From assembly GCA_022036555.1 (NCBI GenBank), contig CM039119.1, forward strand, positions 41,288,318 to 41,352,317: a stretch of DNA of 64,000 bases, written 5' to 3'. Shown here in pieces: positions 33,525 to 45,654 of the stretch (positions are counted from its first letter, which is position 1; each line of letters begins with the position of its first letter). The translations under genes and the position numbers were made by a program. This stretch comes from Microstegium vimineum (lineage: Eukaryota > Streptophyta > Magnoliopsida > Poales > Poaceae). Below the pieces are notes generated by a model. It worked only from the letters and a program-made list of their open reading frames with translations, was not told the origin of the DNA and did not search any database.

Positions 33525-35513
33525 CAATCATGACCGTCCACCAACTCGTCAACCAAAACTTCCATGGTTTGCCGATATCCCGAGGCACCCTGAGCCAATC
33601 TGTTGGCTTCCTGGTTCTGGCCCCTGGGAATATGCCTGAGGCTGACCGATGGGAACGACTCAAGCAACTCTCGGCAATTCTCATGATACTCTTTTAGTAT
33701 CTCATCCTTACACTCATATAGGCCGAGCAGTTGATTAATCACCAACTAAGAATCTCCAAAAACCTCAATGGCTTCAGCCCCTACCTCTCGTAGCAGTTGC
33801 AACCCCTTAAGAAGGGCTTCATATTCGGCCTAATTGTTGGTAGCCGTCGGCCTGATTGGGAAAGCATACTCTAGGCTTGCCCCCTGAGGCGACATCAGGA
33901 CGACGCCGATACCCCCTCCTTGTTTGCAGGTAGATCTGTCGAAGAACAACGCTCATGGGGTCATGTCCCCCAACCGGATTCCTTTCTCGTGGTGGTGAGT
34001 GACAAAGTCAGCCATCACCTGACCCTTAACCGCCTTGGCCGACTCATACCTCAGGTCAAACTTTGAGAATGCAAGGATCCATTTGCCAATTCTCCCATTC
34101 AAAATACGCATAGACAACATGTGCTTGATGACGTCAAACTTCGACACTACCGTGCATTCTGATGACAACAGATAATGATGCAGCTTGGTGCAGGAAAAAT
34201 ATATACATAGGCACAACTTTTCAGTTGGGGAATATCTTGTTTCTGGATCAAGTAATCTCCTACTCAGGTAGAACACCACTCTCTCTTTCCCTTCGAATTC
34301 TTGTATCAGAGCCGACCCGACCGTGTGGTCGTCGGCTGTCACATACAACCTAAAGGGTTTTCCGTTCTGGGGAGGGATTAGCACTGGTGGAGACTTCAAA
34401 TACTCCTTGATCTCATCAAATGCCTTTTGTTGTTCGTTACCCCATCTGAACTCCTACTGGCTCTTCAGCTTCAGTAGAACCGAGAATGGCAAGATCTTTG
34501 CTAATAGATTTGATATGAATCGTCTGATAAAATTGATCTTGCCGATCAAGGACTGTAGCTTAGTCTTCGTGGTTGGTGGTACAGCTTTGTCAATTGCATC
34601 GAAGCTCTTCTGTCCAACCTCAATTCCTTTCTCATGCACCATGAAACCTAGAAATTGTCCAGCTGTCACCCTGAAAGCACACTTGTGAGGGTTCATCCTC
34701 AAACCATGTTTCTTTGCACACTCCAAAGTAGCTCTGAGATCTTCAAGGTGCTCTCGATATTCCCTGGATTTCACCACCACGTCGTCGATGTAGACTTCCA
34801 CTGTTTTGCCGATCAACTTATGAAAGACATAGTTCATGGCTCTCTAATAAGTTGCACCGACATTCTTTAACCCAAAGGTCATAACCACCCACTCGTATAG
34901 CCCCAATGCACCAGGACATCTGAATGCGGTTGTGTGCACATCCTCCTCGGCCATGAATATCTGGTTGTACCTAGCGTTGCCATCCATGAAACTGATCACT
35001 TTATGGCCTGCTGCCGCGTTAACCAGCATATCAGCCACCGGCATAGGATATCCATCCATCGGGGTAGCTTTGTTGAGGTCCCTGAAGTCAATGCAGACTC
35101 TCATCTTTCCATTCTTCTTGTATACAGGAACCACGTTGGCGATCCATTCGGCATACCTGTTTGCTGAATGAACTTTGACTCATAGAGGCGAGTGATCTCA
35201 GCCTTCACATCGGCCATAATGCTAGCCTTGATCCTCCTAGGTTGCTGCTTGACTAGTCAATACCCCTCTTTAATCAGCAAGCGGTGTTCGACTAGCTCTC
35301 TATCTAGACCGGGCATCTCATAGTATTCCCAAGCAAAACAATCCCTGTATTCCTTCAGCAGGGCTATCAAGCTCTCTCTGAACTCGGGTTCTAATTCTGC
35401 ACTGATGTACGTCGGCCTCGGCTTGTCACCGTCTCCAATATCGACTGTCTCTAGTTCATCGGCCGACGTAAATCCTTCACCTAGCTTGCCCTTGTCGTCA
35501 TCGATCTAGGTAT
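33525..35513 (-). pseudogene. pol: pol of element D, fragment 2: RT, RNase H, archaeal-type RNase H
   Basis: Reads from 35513 downward. It opens with the linker ahead of RT (DCFAWEY, near 35320), then RT blocks at 34844-35134 (VPVYKKNGKMRVCIDFRDLNKATP) and 34454-34837, where the active site YIDD is intact. RNase H is 33953-34399 and the archaeal-type RNase H runs from about 33950 to the A insertion (HIPRGQNQEANRLAQ near 33580). Stops separate the blocks (for example near 34842, 34451 and 33950). The next domain, integrase, resumes at 19431 on the other side of A; the break corresponds to the DWR...YLKNPS linker seen whole in A and B. Confidence 0.86.
35509..35513. repeat. Left target-site duplication of solo LTR E (GGTAT)
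   Basis: GGTAT before TGTTGGCA; identical to 37222-37226. Confidence 0.88.
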
Positions 35514-35692
35514 TGTTGGCACAAATTATGATCAACTTTTACATAGCTAAAATGTTGCCACCAACCTCAGGATCAAGGATAAACAAACACATCATGAGTA
35601 TTTTTATCAAATAACTAGTTCCACATGTCCATGAGTGTTTGAATGCAGGAATGAGTAAATGGAGCAAAGGAGAGCCAGTGGGACGCACATAG

Positions 35693-36075
35693 GGGGTCCG
35701 CCGACCACCCTATGGGCCCACCAGCTCTCCCCTTTCGGCCATGATCCAAGAGAAGCACCCAGAGTGATTTCCAGCCTTGGGATCACTCTATGCTTTCTTT
35801 CAATGGCTCACATGCATAGCACATGGATTCATGGGCCCACACCAAGGAGATAAATGTGGCAACCACCTCAGAACCAACAAACAACCTCAATGACAAGTGG
35901 GACCAACACCAAGGAGGAAGAAGTGGGCCAGGACACCCCAAGGGGGGGGGTCAGCCGACCACCCCTGGGCCCACATGGCTACCACCTGGTCCCCTGACCA
36001 GTGGGACCACTCCCAGAGGCCAAAGGAGGGCCCACTAGCCATAGGGGGGGGTCGGCCGACCGCCTCCCTAGGTCG
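35693..36075. repeat. Repeated palindromic G-run motif in solo LTR E
   Basis: GGGGGTCCGCCGACCACCC (about 35694), GGGGGTCAGCCGACCACCCC (about 35945) and GGGGGTCGGCCGACCGCC (about 36046). Two of the three are followed by a GGGCCCAC word. The core is close to a perfect palindrome GTCGGCCGAC. Confidence 0.7.
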
Positions 36076-36231
36076 GTTGGCTCCCCCCAACCGCCATACC
36101 ACTTTACACATTTGGAAGATCACCACCATCCACCCTTGGTCGGTTCATGGGTCGGTTGGATCCAAGGGTGGAGGATGGAAGGCCCTAGATCGCTGACGTG
36201 GCTATGGAGTAGCCCCTACTCCACCTCCCAC

Positions 36232-36240
36232 TATAAATAG
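36232..36240 (+). promoter_or_regulatory. TATA box of solo LTR E
   Basis: TATAAATAG in a C-rich setting followed by GAGGGTCACACC, a typical plant LTR promoter look. Confidence 0.55.
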
Positions 36241-37221
36241 AGGGTCACACCCCCCTCTCTACACATGGTGAAGAAGCCTACAAGCTCTATTCCTTAGATT
36301 GTTCTAGGAGTTAGTCTAGAGTGGGAGTTAGAGTTGAGTCGAGCTTGCTCGGGATTTCCGGAGTTGTCTTCTGGGAAGTCTGGTATAGCTCTTATATCTT
36401 TCCTTCTTTGTAAGACTTTATCTTATTGAATATATTATCCTTTCTCTTTACTTTACTTAGTATTTATGTTGAGCATTACTATACTAGATATAGTATTGTT
36501 ATATGCTTTTGCTCTTTAATAGCCTTTACATTCATAGTCTCTGATCCTTGTGACCTTTCCTGTATGCGATCATTGCCTGTCATAGGGTGCTTTGATTATA
36601 GATCGTAGTCAAAGTGATAAGTTGTGTGTAATCGTGGTGCTTATACATCATCTTATCCTTGGTTACCGCTTGCTGCACGGATTGTTTGTGGTAGCTAGCA
36701 AGAGGTGACAGCCTTGTCTAGTCATTGTATTCCACCACGTGTTTTTAGGCAAGTTCTTAAAAGGTAAGGCCCCTGTAAAACAAGGGCGCGGTCAGGTAGG
36801 AGTTTTGTCCTCCTACTGATCTATTCCCTCGCCTAGCATACTTGTGTTGAGGAGGCAAGCTATAGTGTTTAGACTAGTTAATTGGCTAAGTATATTGAAG
36901 TAGAGTGAATTGCTTAAGAGTTCCTTGTACTCTCTCGTTGTCCTCCCACCTAGCTACACTATCTAGTCCGTTCTAAGTATCCTTTACCTTGGCTTATTCA
37001 TTCATCAACCCCTTCCTATCATATATATCGTTTACCCTCCTATACTAGTTGGTACTAAGTTGAGGTACTCTCTAGGATCCCTCTCTAATTATCATTTCTA
37101 GCACAGCTTTCCCTTGGGATAATATAAATAACGAAACCTTGGAATACTCCTAGGTGAAGTGCTACAGCGGTATAATCTGTGCGCTTGCGAATTTATCCAA
37201 TAGTCATAAGAAATACCAACA

Positions 37222-37226
37222 GGTAT
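37222..37226. repeat. Right target-site duplication of solo LTR E (GGTAT)
   Basis: GGTAT directly after CCAACA; matches 35509-35513. Confidence 0.88.
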
Positions 37227-37492
37227 GCACCGCTTCACTCCTTCTCAAATCGACTGCTCGGATCGGTTGTTGACGCACCGTGTTGAGAGCGGGGATGCCT
37301 CCTTGCAACCTTTGGCCTGAAAGGTAGTCATGGGTATGATCTTCCGAATCCCGATGAGCAGGGTTGACGGTTGCCACGGAGATCATGTCGTCGGTTGGGG
37401 ACCTTTTCCTTTGGATCTCAGTCAGCCCTGAGACGCTTGGCACCCGTCAAGCTGGCCCAATCGAGACCAAATGCGATCACTGACAACCCAGT
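37227..37492 (-). pseudogene. pol: Element D fragment 3: protease-RT linker
   Basis: On the - strand this contains CAACCGATCCGAGCAGTCG, aligning with CAGCCGATCCAAGCAGT just before the pol ATG in A (24062) and the matching place in B and C. It is therefore the continuation of D beyond solo LTR E. It ends at CCAGT (37488-37492), the left target duplication of element C. Protease and gag of D lie past the window. Confidence 0.7.
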
Positions 37493-38368
37493 TGTTGACA
37501 CCGTTTTTTGGTACGTGTCAGTATGAACCAAGTGCGCTGGTCAGCAAGAAGATGGTCACTATTCACTATCGGCATCAAGATACTACCGGTTAGGTTATCG
37601 ATGGAAGCAGAGGAGGTTGCTGATTGTAAAATTTGATTGAGGAGACGTTAAGGAAGAAAGAAGGCTACTTACCGATATGAAGAGGTTGCCGATGAAGGCA
37701 AGAGAGTGTTGCCGATAAAAGCATTGCCGATAGAAGAAGGGTAACATTGCCGATGGAAATGGGGAGCTGCCAAAAGGTGATAAGGTGCTGCCGATGGAAG
37801 CAGGATGACGAGGCTGACATCAGCAGAAAGCTGCCGATGGCGATGGAAGAAGATTGCAGATTAGAAATCTGCCGATGGAAGATTTCATCGTAATAGAGAC
37901 AGATACGGAAACTGGTGATTTTATACCAGTATTATTGTTATAGTTTGAGTCCCACTCTTGCACGAGTCATTTATTTCCCTTAAAATAGGAGTTTTGTTTA
38001 GGAAGGTGTGAGTCGTGTCTGTTTACAACTCCTTTTCTGGAGTATAAATATGTACCTAGGGGTGGCGTGAAATATATACACAATCAATCAAAGAAGTTTA
38101 CTATTTTCATCTACATTTCCAGCAATTTACGTTTACTGCATTAGTTCTAGTTCATCTACGAGTTCTTACGAGGTGTTGACGGATCTTCGTCAAGCTTTCC
38201 AAGATCCGCGTTGGGAGCAAATCAGAGCCTTGACGTCTGGGTGCATCACTATCGTCTCGCTCAAGCTTGTTCTAGTTATCGTCCTTGTCGATTAACTGGT
38301 CAAATCGACTGGCACACTTCGGATATTAGCCCGACGTGTTCGCAGCCTCAACGGTTTTTGTGTCAACA
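37493..38368 (+). repeat. 5' LTR of element C
   Basis: TGTTGACACCG...GTGTCAACA, 876 bp. TATAAATAT at 38043-38051 is the likely promoter. It carries many GCCGAT(A/G)GA words. It pairs with 63117-64000, from which it differs at about 40 positions by eye. Confidence 0.92.
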
Positions 38369-38375
38369 CGTCTTT

Positions 38376-38393
38376 TGGCACACCCGGTGGGAC
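38376..38393 (+). other. Candidate primer-binding site of element C
   Basis: TGGCACACCCGGTGGGAC, 7 nt after the LTR end, the same gap as in A and B. tRNA not assigned. Confidence 0.5.
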
Positions 38394-38436
38394 CAATAAT
38401 ACATCTTCAGGCCACGGTTTAACCCATATCAGGCTT

Positions 38437-40980
38437 ATGGAGGATACTGATATCAATCCACGCAATGTCATTGAAGTCTCCGAAGTAGATCTTAAAGATG
38501 ATCAGAAGCAGGCTATGGAGGAGTACAAGCAGTTGTATATGAAGTCCTTCAGCCTAAACTAGAGCGGCGAAGCTATCCAGAAGCAAGATCCACTGTTGCC
38601 ACGACAGGTCACCTTCGACGCTAATCCTGGTAAATTACAAGAGATGGTTAATTCCGCATTAAATCATGCGTTAATTAGCCACTCCAGTGTGCTGTCCAAT
38701 ACTGTATACAATGATGTTATGCAATCTTTCAAAGAAGGACAGACACCCCAGTATGTTGGTCCAGCGTATCATCAACCTGGATCGGCATCTGCTACAAATC
38801 CATCAGTGGTTCCAGTGGCATCTTCCCAACCTGTGGATCCAACTACCGATGAGGTTGCGCCTCCAAGATCTAGCCCTGTAAGTGTCACTCGATTGAGCAC
38901 AGATCAGATGGCATCGGCAATGTCAGGGCCCGCAACTAAGAGTCAACCAACTCCGCCAACTGGTGGGGATACGGTATGCCTCCAAATCCATCTACCGACT
39001 CTAATCTGATCCAAGGTAACAATACAACGTGGAAAAGCCCCATGGCATCGGCAATGCCTGCAAAGCCGATGATCCCGATGACACATTATGCTACGTCCTC
39101 TCCAACTATGCAGTTGCCATCAGAAGATCTTCAGATGGTGATACCCAAAGTGCCTTATATGCCACCATCGGCAAGTTCTTTGCTGATGCAACAAGGCACG
39201 ACAACTGCAAGTCAACCCATGGTGGTGGTGAATCCTCAAACTGGAGTACCAGCACACCAAGGTGGCCAATTTGTTGACTACTCTAAGGTACAGGAGCGAC
39301 AGACACCGATTAGCTATCAGCTATCGGCTAATTACATGCCGATGACTTGTAATCCTGGATGGACTGCTCCAACACCGATTCAACAATAGGTGCTACAACC
39401 TGGGTATCAGTACCCGGAGAACGCTCAGAGTGGAACATCGGCGCATCGACCGATGAATATAATGCCACAGTACATCCCAGTGGGTGTACAAAGTTATCCA
39501 TCGGCAAATCAGCCGATGATTAATACTCAGCGAGTTGGTGCTACACCTACGCCAAACATTCCAGCTTATTTGCCGCCAAGATACGAGGAGGCGTATCAAC
39601 CAGCTCAGCCAATCAACATCCAGCCAATGCATCGGCAAGATCAAGATGCATATTGGACCAATAAGATCACCGAAGTGATGAAAGAACAATTTGGCATCAA
39701 ACCTAAAGTTAACACATTTTCTTATCGGACGTCGTACCCCTCGGCATATGATTTGATTCCTCTCCAAATCGGTACAAGGTGCCGGATTTCACAAAGTTTT
39801 CTGGCCAAGACGACACGTCAACGATGGAGCACATCAACCGCTTCATTATTCAATGTGGAGAAGCAATCGACAGGGATGAACTGAGGGTAAGATTGTTCTC
39901 ATCATCATTATCTAGATCAGTATTTAAGTGGTTTACTTCACTGCCTCCAAATTCTATGATTACTTGGGCCGATCTAGAGAAGCAGTTTCATAAGTATTTC
40001 TTCGCTGGCGTGCATGAGAAGAAGATTACCGATTTAGTCAAACTAAGGCAGCGTAACGATGAATCAGTAGAAAGCTTCGTCCAGAGGTTGCGAGACGTAA
40101 AGAACAAGTGCTATAGCTTGGTACTTGATGATCGGCAATTGGCAAATTTGGCCTTCCAGGGATTGTTGCCACACATCAAAGACAAATATGCATCTCAAGA
40201 GTTTGAGAGCCTGAGCCATCTCGTGCAGAGAATTGCCGATCAAGACATTAAAGCTTTCGAACCTAGGAAAAATTGGAATAAAAAGGTGTCCTTTATTTGG
40301 CAAGAAGAAGACGCCGAATCGGATGAGGAACCAAGTATCGGCGCTGCTGAATGGGTAAAAAAGAAGAAGCCGGTGTCCTGTCCATTTGGCCAGAAAGAAG
40401 TTGAAAAGTACACTTTTGATGTCACCAAGGTCGATAGGATATTTGATCTTTTGCTTCAAGAGGGGCGGATTAAGCCAGCTGAAGAGCTCAAAAGGATCAA
40501 GTATTGTAAGTGGCATGATGCAACTTCGCACAATACCAATGACTGCAGAGTCTTTAGGCAGCAATTGCAGTCAGAAATCGAGTCTGGGCGTATCAAGTTT
40601 GAAAATTCTAAAGCCCAGAAGCCGATGAAGATCGACCAGCACCCGTTTCCTAATAATTTGGTGGAAACTAGTGGAAAGGTTAAAGTGCTAACGTCGGAAG
40701 CTGCCAAGAGAAATGCATCGGTAGATCCTGAATATCAAATAACTCAGCATGACGTGAAAGGGTTTGCCAATGATAGGAAGGGTAAGGGAATTGCCGATGA
40801 GAGCAGCAGCGCCAGGAGGCTTCACAGACATGCCCCATATGGCATTGTGATTACGCACAGGCGGCCATGACAAGAATATCGGCGCTCGCAAGAGGAGCGA
40901 TATCAGCAGTAGGAGGAAGAAAGGCGCCAAGAGTGGCATCGGCATAAAGATCATTGGAGGTGCCCCTTCTTTGTTCATTG
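38437..40980 (+). pseudogene. gag: gag of element C, part before the B insertion
   Basis: ATG 38437 begins MEDTDINPRNVI. A TAG at 38560 breaks the first exon-like stretch; the frame continues to 39009, shifts near 38970 (open 38976-39884 except TAG 39387) and shifts again near 39775 into 39779-40870. The first half is Pro/Gln/Ser-rich; the Gag core is 39779-40250 with WFTSLPPNS and ESFVQRLRDVKN. A CHHC knuckle CX2HX4HX4C (CKWHDATSHNTNDC) lies at 40504-40545, and the second Cys cluster starts just before the B insertion and resumes after 55058. TGA at 40868 is a lesion. Confidence 0.85.
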
Positions 40981-40985
40981 CTGGG
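40981..40985. repeat. Left target-site duplication of element B (CTGGG)
   Basis: CTGGG before TGTTAACA; identical to 55054-55058. Removing B and one copy restores a continuous gag frame in C. Confidence 0.93.
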
Positions 40986-42412
40986 TGTTAACACTGGATT
41001 TTGGTATGCTTAGGAGAATGACAGGTGGGCCAGCAAGCAGTGGTGTTTGGAGCATTCGGCAAGTATCCATGCGGTCGGCTAGTTTCGGAGCAATTCGGCA
41101 AGTGTCTGTGTGGTCGGTTAATCTCCAAAGATTCGGCAAATGATCGTGCGGTCGGCTATTCTGAGAAGGGGTGGTTTTCTGTTGAAGGAGCGACAAAAAC
41201 GGCAAGTGAGAGCCGAATCAGGCAACAGACATCGCGACGATTAAGGAAATGAAGACTCCGAAGGAAAGACTAGGGTTAGAAGTGTCGTGTTTTTCCTTTA
41301 ATATTTGTAGTCGTATCCTTTTAGGACTCATGTCATGTCCAGGGTATAAATATGAACCCTTGGCCATTGTAAAAACTGTTCACAACGAATACAATACAAC
41401 CGGCCTCGTGCCAACTTCGAGTCCTTTGTCGTGTCGTCGAGTTCCTTGAGAGGAATCATCGATCCGTCGACCTCCGTAAGTCCCGGCAACCTTGCTATCA
41501 TGTCTAGTATCATGCGGTGGATTTAGATATTGATGCAAGTAGTCTTGTTTGTTTTCAATGATCATGCGGCGGATCTTTGCTTGACAATCAAGAAGTCTTC
41601 GCTAATGTTTCGTTTATGAGTACACACCGTGCGGCAGGTGCTTGCTCGATATGCTTAGCAAAAGCAAGATAGTTATCGGCTCTATTAGATTTGGCAAGAT
41701 CTAGTAGATTCATCAAGTTACTACGTGTTGCATGTTTTATATTTGTTATAGATTTGTAACACTCTTTTGCCCAATCTAGATTGATACGGTTCGGCTTTAT
41801 CTTCTTATAGATCTATTCTTGTTTTAATAGTTAATCATATTGTTCATACGAATAGATCTCATGGTCATAGTAGCCGAATTAGTTTAGATCTAGATTGTTA
41901 CGTGTTGCGGGTTCATACATGTTAACCACATTTAAGCTTTGATAATGTTGGGTGTCGTGCGGCAGACGCAGACTTTAGATTAGTTTAATCGTGTTTTCTT
42001 ATATGTTCCTTCGTCATGGACCCCAACTCGGTTGGATTTGCCGAGCTTGGTTATGCTTTAACTCATAGTTAATTATGATTCACCCATACGTACTTTTTCA
42101 TGCAATGCACATTCGGCTATCAACTTTTTCACATGCTTATTGTTTGTTTTAGCCGAATGATCTATAAAACTTGTTGGCAGATGGTTTCTATAGCTATATG
42201 TCATCGTAAGTGGCTTCACGGCCGTATATATGGAACTGTCTGGTCTCATCCGGCATGTTCCAGTTTTATATCTAATAATTTTCATCCCTTGTTAGTTTCA
42301 GGTCAAACTGACTGGCACGTTTCCGGACTCCGAAACACCCAGGCACCCGATTGAAGCTACGCTTTCCGGCTTGCTGTGTGTTGGGCACAGTTCGTCACAT
42401 TTTGTGTCAACA
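40986..42412 (+). repeat. 5' LTR of element B
   Basis: TGTTAACACTGG...GTGTCAACA, 1427 bp; TATAAATAT at 41345-41353. Compared with A's LTR it has a different 50-bp stretch near the start (repeated CATTCGGCAAGT words). Confidence 0.94.
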
Positions 42413-42419
42413 CACTTTT

Positions 42420-42437
42420 TGGCACGCTCAGTGGGAC
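42420..42437 (+). other. Candidate primer-binding site of element B
   Basis: TGGCACGCTCAGTGGGAC, 7 nt after the LTR end as in A and C. Confidence 0.5.
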
Positions 42438-42453
42438 TACACACTTTTTCAAG

Positions 42454-45400
42454 ATGTTTGAATTCGATAACAGTCAGGTTCTGGACGTGACTATGGATGA
42501 GTTGCCAGAAGACCTAAGGAATACAGTCCAACAAGCGTGTGATGAGTTTCAGCAGAAGTGCTTGCTGTCCTTTTGAAAGAATAAAAGCAACAAGGTTTTT
42601 CAGAAGCAGCAGCTTCCAAGAACTCTCCTTCCAAATCAAACTGATTACACCGAAGAAGAAGATGCTCAGAAGATGTCTGAGATAGTTTATAAATCTATGA
42701 GTGAAACTCTGAGGAATCATCATACAGCTTTACTGAATACCTTTCGCTCAATCATAGTCAGTACTTTCGGTCCATCCGCCGATAAATGCTTTGAGGAAAC
42801 CATTGCTCCAATGCAAGGGCCGACATTGTTCAATATGTCAAAACGCCAGGAAAAAAATTGATGAAGATGGCGAGACGTCTGGCATGAACCAAGGTGGGAT
42901 GGCTCCTCACCAGAAACAACAACACCCCATGACTTATGGCCAGCTCACGTTCGGTGCAACGGGGAACGTCCCATAATCGGCTTTCAAGGTGTCTCCAGCT
43001 GCGAACAGGTTGCAAAAAAATATGTATGGAGACGGATATCAGGAATTTGCCGATTACAATGCTATTGACTCTGCAGGTTTGGCTTTTGAAGGGCAGACAC
43101 ATGGAGCTCCAAACTCGAATATTGACCTCATCATGAACAGGATGGGGGATATGATACAAAATCAGTTTGGCCTAGAGCCAAAGAGCCAGTCCTATGCATA
43201 CAAGTCCCCTTATCCAGAGTGGTATAACCGAGTTGCACTCCCTCCGAGAGTAAAACCTCCCACAGACCTGGCCAAGTTTTCTGGTCAGGATGATACTAGC
43301 ACCATAGAGCACATCAGCTGAGACTTAATGCAGTTTGGAGAGGCATCAGCTGATGAAGCTTGGAGGATTCGGTATTTCCCGTTGTCTCTGACAGGGCGGT
43401 TTTCACGTGGTTCACGTGTCTGCCGGCTAATTACGTTGGTACTTGGGCAGAATTGGAGCAGAAGTTTCATTCATATTTCTTTACAGGCACTAATGAGAAG
43501 AAACTAGTTGACCTTATGAGCTTGAAGCAGAGAGCCAATGAAACACCCTAGGAGTATCTCCGCAGGTTCAGGGAGACTAAAAACCTCTGCTACTCCTTAA
43601 ACCAGCCAGATGACCAGTTGCCAGGGATAGCAATAGCGGGCATGCAACCGAATGTCAGGGAGAAGCTGTTTGGCATGGATTTTGATGACCTTGGTCAGCT
43701 GTCATAGCGATTAGCCATGATGAGCAATCATGCTCAAGGGTTCAGAAGAGACAACCGTTTCCAGAAGGGTGATGTGGCTAATGAGATGTATCAAAGTTTC
43801 CTGGAGGAAGCAGCAGAGTATGATGATGAAGATGAAATAGCCGCAGCCGAATTGGTCTGGGGGAAAGAACCAACTCTGGTCAGTCAATGCTGGTTGAGGC
43901 AGCAGAAGGGTATGTACGACTTTGATGTCTCCAAGTTAGACAAGTTGTTTGAGATGTTGCTCAAAGAAGGGCGTATCAAGTTGCCGGAAGGGCACCCCAT
44001 GCTGCGCCCTGAAGGGGTGAGAGATAAAATGTTTTGCGGCTACCACAATACCAATTCTCATTCCATCAATGATTGCCGAGTATTCACAATGCGGATTCAG
44101 AAAGCTATTCAAGAAGGGCATTTGAAATTTGATGGTAAGATGAAAATTGATGCTAATCCTTTTGCACAGAACACAGTGTCCTTCTCCATGAACATGGTTG
44201 CTATAGAAAGCTCTAAAGACAAGGGCAAGGTGAAACTGTTAACCTCAGACAGAGCTAAGAAAACTAGTGTTGTTGACCCTGATCGGCAAATTACAAATGA
44301 AGAATTTCGGCAATAGGCTCGGTTCCAGAACGGCCGAACCGAGAGATGGGAACCTTCTAAGCCCAGAGTCACGACACGGATTCTTTTGAACAAATGGCGA
44401 CGGGAGAAAGAACGGTATCGGAAGCGAAGGTATTACGAGGAACAAGAGTTCATGGAGGAACATCAGAGGTATGAGGAAGAGATGTACCAGAGGGAGCAAG
44501 AGTACATGAGAGAGCAGGAACAGTCTCATTGGGGATGCTCATTCTTTAAACATTGTTGGAATGAAGGCTTGAAGCTGCCTACTAAAGATAATTGCCCTGA
44601 ATGCAGTGACCAATATTTAGAGTACAGGCAGTCTCGGGGCAACCGCCTTCCAGTCCATGAAAGGCTTAGAGCATGTTTTACTGAGGACGATCGGCGTGTA
44701 AAAATGGATAGCTCTGGAAATCCGCGAAGCAAGAGATTTGTCGATCAAGGGTGGATCCATTATGAAGAAGGCGATGAGGAAGAAGAGATCTGTGAGTACG
44801 TGTGGCAAAAAGGACAATGGTGTCCACCAGGGATGAGAAAGAGCCAGAAAAGAAGGGTACAACGCTTGAGGAACAAAGAGTTGGCACAGACAGTTGCCGA
44901 AAAAAAACAAGTGTGGCGTCCTAAGAAAAAGCCTGACAAGCAAGACCAGTCGGCTGATGCGTATATGGCTTTCTTTATTCCATCAGAGTTCTTAGCTCCA
45001 GAAGACCAGGATATCCAAGAAGAAGTGTACTTAGATTTCGATGAGAGTGAGTATCATGATCTGATGGCCCAACTTGTCCTAACCGAACGGGCGGTTTTCG
45101 ATAAGCCGGCCAAACATCGACATTTGAAGCCACTTTATGTGAAGGGGTACGTCAATGGCAAACCTCTGACCAAGATGTTTGTTGATGGAGGAGCTGCCAT
45201 CAATATCATGCCTTATACCACCTTTAGGAAGCTCGAGATGACCAATGAGGAACTGCTAAAAACTGACATGGTACTCAGGGATTTTGCTAGCAATCCTTCT
45301 GACCCCAGAGGAGCTATGCATGTTGAGTTGATGATTGGATCAAAAACTTTGATTACTACTTTCTTTTTCATCGATGGCAAGGGGGCATACAGTCTTCTCT

Positions 45401-45654
45401 TAGGGAGAGATTGGATCCATGCTAACTGCTGCATACCTTCAACCATGCATCAAGTTCTTATTCAGTGGATTGGAGATGATGTTGAAGTTGTTCATGCCGA
45501 TGATTTGGTAAGTGTTGCTGCTGCAGAGCCTACTTACTAGGAATATGATGGCGTCGATTGTTTCTCTGGAAGAGTATAGGAATAAGGTCCTGTGAATGTC
45601 TTCAACAAGGATCAACAGCCAATCCAAGCAGTCGGCTCTCAAAGCAATTTTTAA
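42454..45654 (+). pseudogene. gag-pro: gag-protease of element B
   Basis: Starts MFEFDNSQVLDV at 42454 and returns to this frame for protease. Lesions against A: TGA 42574, an extra A near 42848, TAA near 42974 (CAA), TGA near 43319 (CGA), a shift near 43330-43400, TAG near 43549 and 43705 (CAG), TAG 44314 and TAG 45538 (TGG), then two more stops near 45578-45584. Gag zinc knuckle CGYHNTNSHSINDC (CX2HX4HX4C) is at 44035-44076, and the second Cys cluster CSFFKHCW...NCPEC lies near 44536-44605. The protease has VDGGAAINIMP near 45182 and LLGRDW near 45400; the stretch 44386-45540 is open. Terminal stop TAA 45652-45654 overlaps the pol ATG. Confidence 0.87.

Larger units (their letters stand above)
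35514..37221 (+). mobile_element. Solo LTR E
   Basis: 1708 bp beginning TGTTGGCACAAA and ending ATACCAACA, flanked by GGTAT on both sides, with no internal retrotransposon sequence. It sits in D just ahead of the RT region. A TATAAATAG at 36232-36240 in + orientation and a downstream leader suggest the + strand is sense. The upstream part carries three G-run plus GTCGGCCGAC-type motifs. It is unlike the LTRs of A-D, so it is a different family. A solo LTR is the usual product of recombination between two LTRs. ORFs here are low-complexity. Confidence 0.85.

Noticed and set aside
35509..35520. Apparent truncation of D at this point
   Set aside because: GGTAT on both sides of 35514-37221 and matching linker sequence at 37227-37492 show an insertion, not an end.
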